Of a DNA stretch of 64,000 nucleotides, positions 63,617 to 64,000 are shown in pieces; the stretch's first letter is position 1; every line of letters begins with the position of its first letter. Below the pieces are notes generated by a model. That model searched no databases. It had not been told where the DNA came from and saw nothing but the letters and a program-made list of their open reading frames with translations. The stretch is from Saccharobesus litoralis. GTDB taxonomy: Bacteria; Pseudomonadota; Gammaproteobacteria; Enterobacterales; Alteromonadaceae. The position numbers and the translations under genes are program-made. The stretch lies in NCBI RefSeq assembly GCF_003063625.1, contig NZ_CP026604.1:1550001-1614000 (forward strand), given 5' to 3'.

Positions 63617-64000
63617 ATGAAATATAAAGTTGTGCTGTTTGATTGGGATGGCACCTTAATGGATTCTATCGCTAAAATTGTCAATGCGGTGCAAGTCGCT
63701 GCTGAGCTAAACCAAGTGGTTGTCCCCAGTGTTGATAAAGCTAAATCGATTATTGGCTTATCGTTAGAAACGGCCGTTGAAGTTTTATTTCCTGATTCTA
63801 CTTTGGCTGTACAGCAACAAATCGGTGCTGACTATAGTCGTACCTATAATAATAGTCAGGTGGCGTCGCCTTTATTTGCGGATGCTCTTGATTGTTTAAC
63901 CCAACTTAAAGACGCTGGAGCTGTATTAGGTGTTGCGACAGGAAAACGCCGCAGGGGATTGAATAAAGTGCTGGATTCAAGTGGTACTAGGCATTTTTTC
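63617..64000 (+). CDS. HAD-family hydrolase, N-terminal part (cut by window edge)
   Basis: The frame is open from the ATG at 63617 to the window end, 128 residues. Motif I is LFDWDGTLMDS (Asp9, Asp11 as nucleophile and acid) and motif II is VATGKRRRGL. This is a HAD-IA phosphatase of the phosphoglycolate phosphatase-like group that often follows rluC in Alteromonadales and Vibrionales. It lies 10 bp after rluC. The substrate is unknown and the C-terminal half is outside the window. Confidence 0.85.
   Translation, partial: MKYKVVLFDWDGTLMDSIAKIVNAVQVAAELNQVVVPSVDKAKSIIGLSLETAVEVLFPDSTLAVQQQIGADYSRTYNNSQVASPLFADALDCLTQLKDAGAVLGVATGKRRRGLNKVLDSSGTRHFF

Overview
The window looks like a chromosomal segment of a marine gammaproteobacterium of the order Alteromonadales (Catenovulum- or Shewanella-like). 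The evidence is gene content and order: gyrA-serC-cmk-rpsA-ihfB-lapA-lapB-pyrF, nrdA-nrdB-yfaE, ubiG beside a HAD phosphatase, rne divergent from rluC, an OsmC-YcaO fusion, a rhombosortase and a split pqiA. The genus is inference. I saw no rRNA or tRNA gene and no CRISPR array.

Positions 1-3000 hold the start of a 2OG-Fe(II) oxygenase gene and the OsmC-YcaO gene, both on the minus strand. Positions 3.5-18.8 kb are an accessory island. A membrane-anchored GH13 enzyme is followed at once by a 2378-residue secreted SpvB/FG-GAP/RHS toxin with a nuclease-like tip and a probable immunity gene. Next comes a 1.4-kb duplication of the RHS 3' end carrying a different tip that resembles colicin M. Its probable immunity gene overlaps the toxin stop and is split by an insertion sequence. 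Then come a decayed AbiE-type toxin-antitoxin pair and a third RHS scrap, bracketed by direct repeats and short inverted-repeat elements. This is the usual pattern of a polymorphic-toxin locus that gains tips by recombination.

Positions 18.8-22.4 kb hold a BlaI/M56 regulatory pair divergent from a TonB-dependent receptor. After a CofD-like gene comes the tyrosine/homogentisate catabolic run hppD-hmgA-fahA-maiA, with a sequence-perfect TyrR box upstream and two inverted copies of an interspersed repeat around hppD-hmgA. A cyclic-nucleotide-binding protein, a rhombosortase, a DTW-domain tRNA-modifying enzyme, gamma-glutamyltransferase and glpK-glpD follow.

Positions 35.7-43.2 kb hold a small lipoprotein, cysK, a CBM48 protein, the lipid-transport genes pqiA (split in two), pqiB and pqiC, an AraC-type regulator and a CPBP protease. 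Positions 43.2-64 kb are housekeeping: the class Ia ribonucleotide reductase operon behind paired NrdR-like boxes, ubiG, gyrA-serC, cmk-rpsA, ihfB, lapAB, pyrF, rne, rluC and a truncated HAD gene.

The most unexpected item is a 514-bp unit just downstream of pyrF. It has the layout of a single integron gene cassette, with a recognisable attC site and core sites that match exactly when the unit is circularised. It carries an immunity-protein-like gene and sits alone, with no integrase in the window. A repeat with terminal inverted repeats, probably a MITE, occurs four times in the window (near 24.5, 27.0, 49.0 and 62.1 kb).
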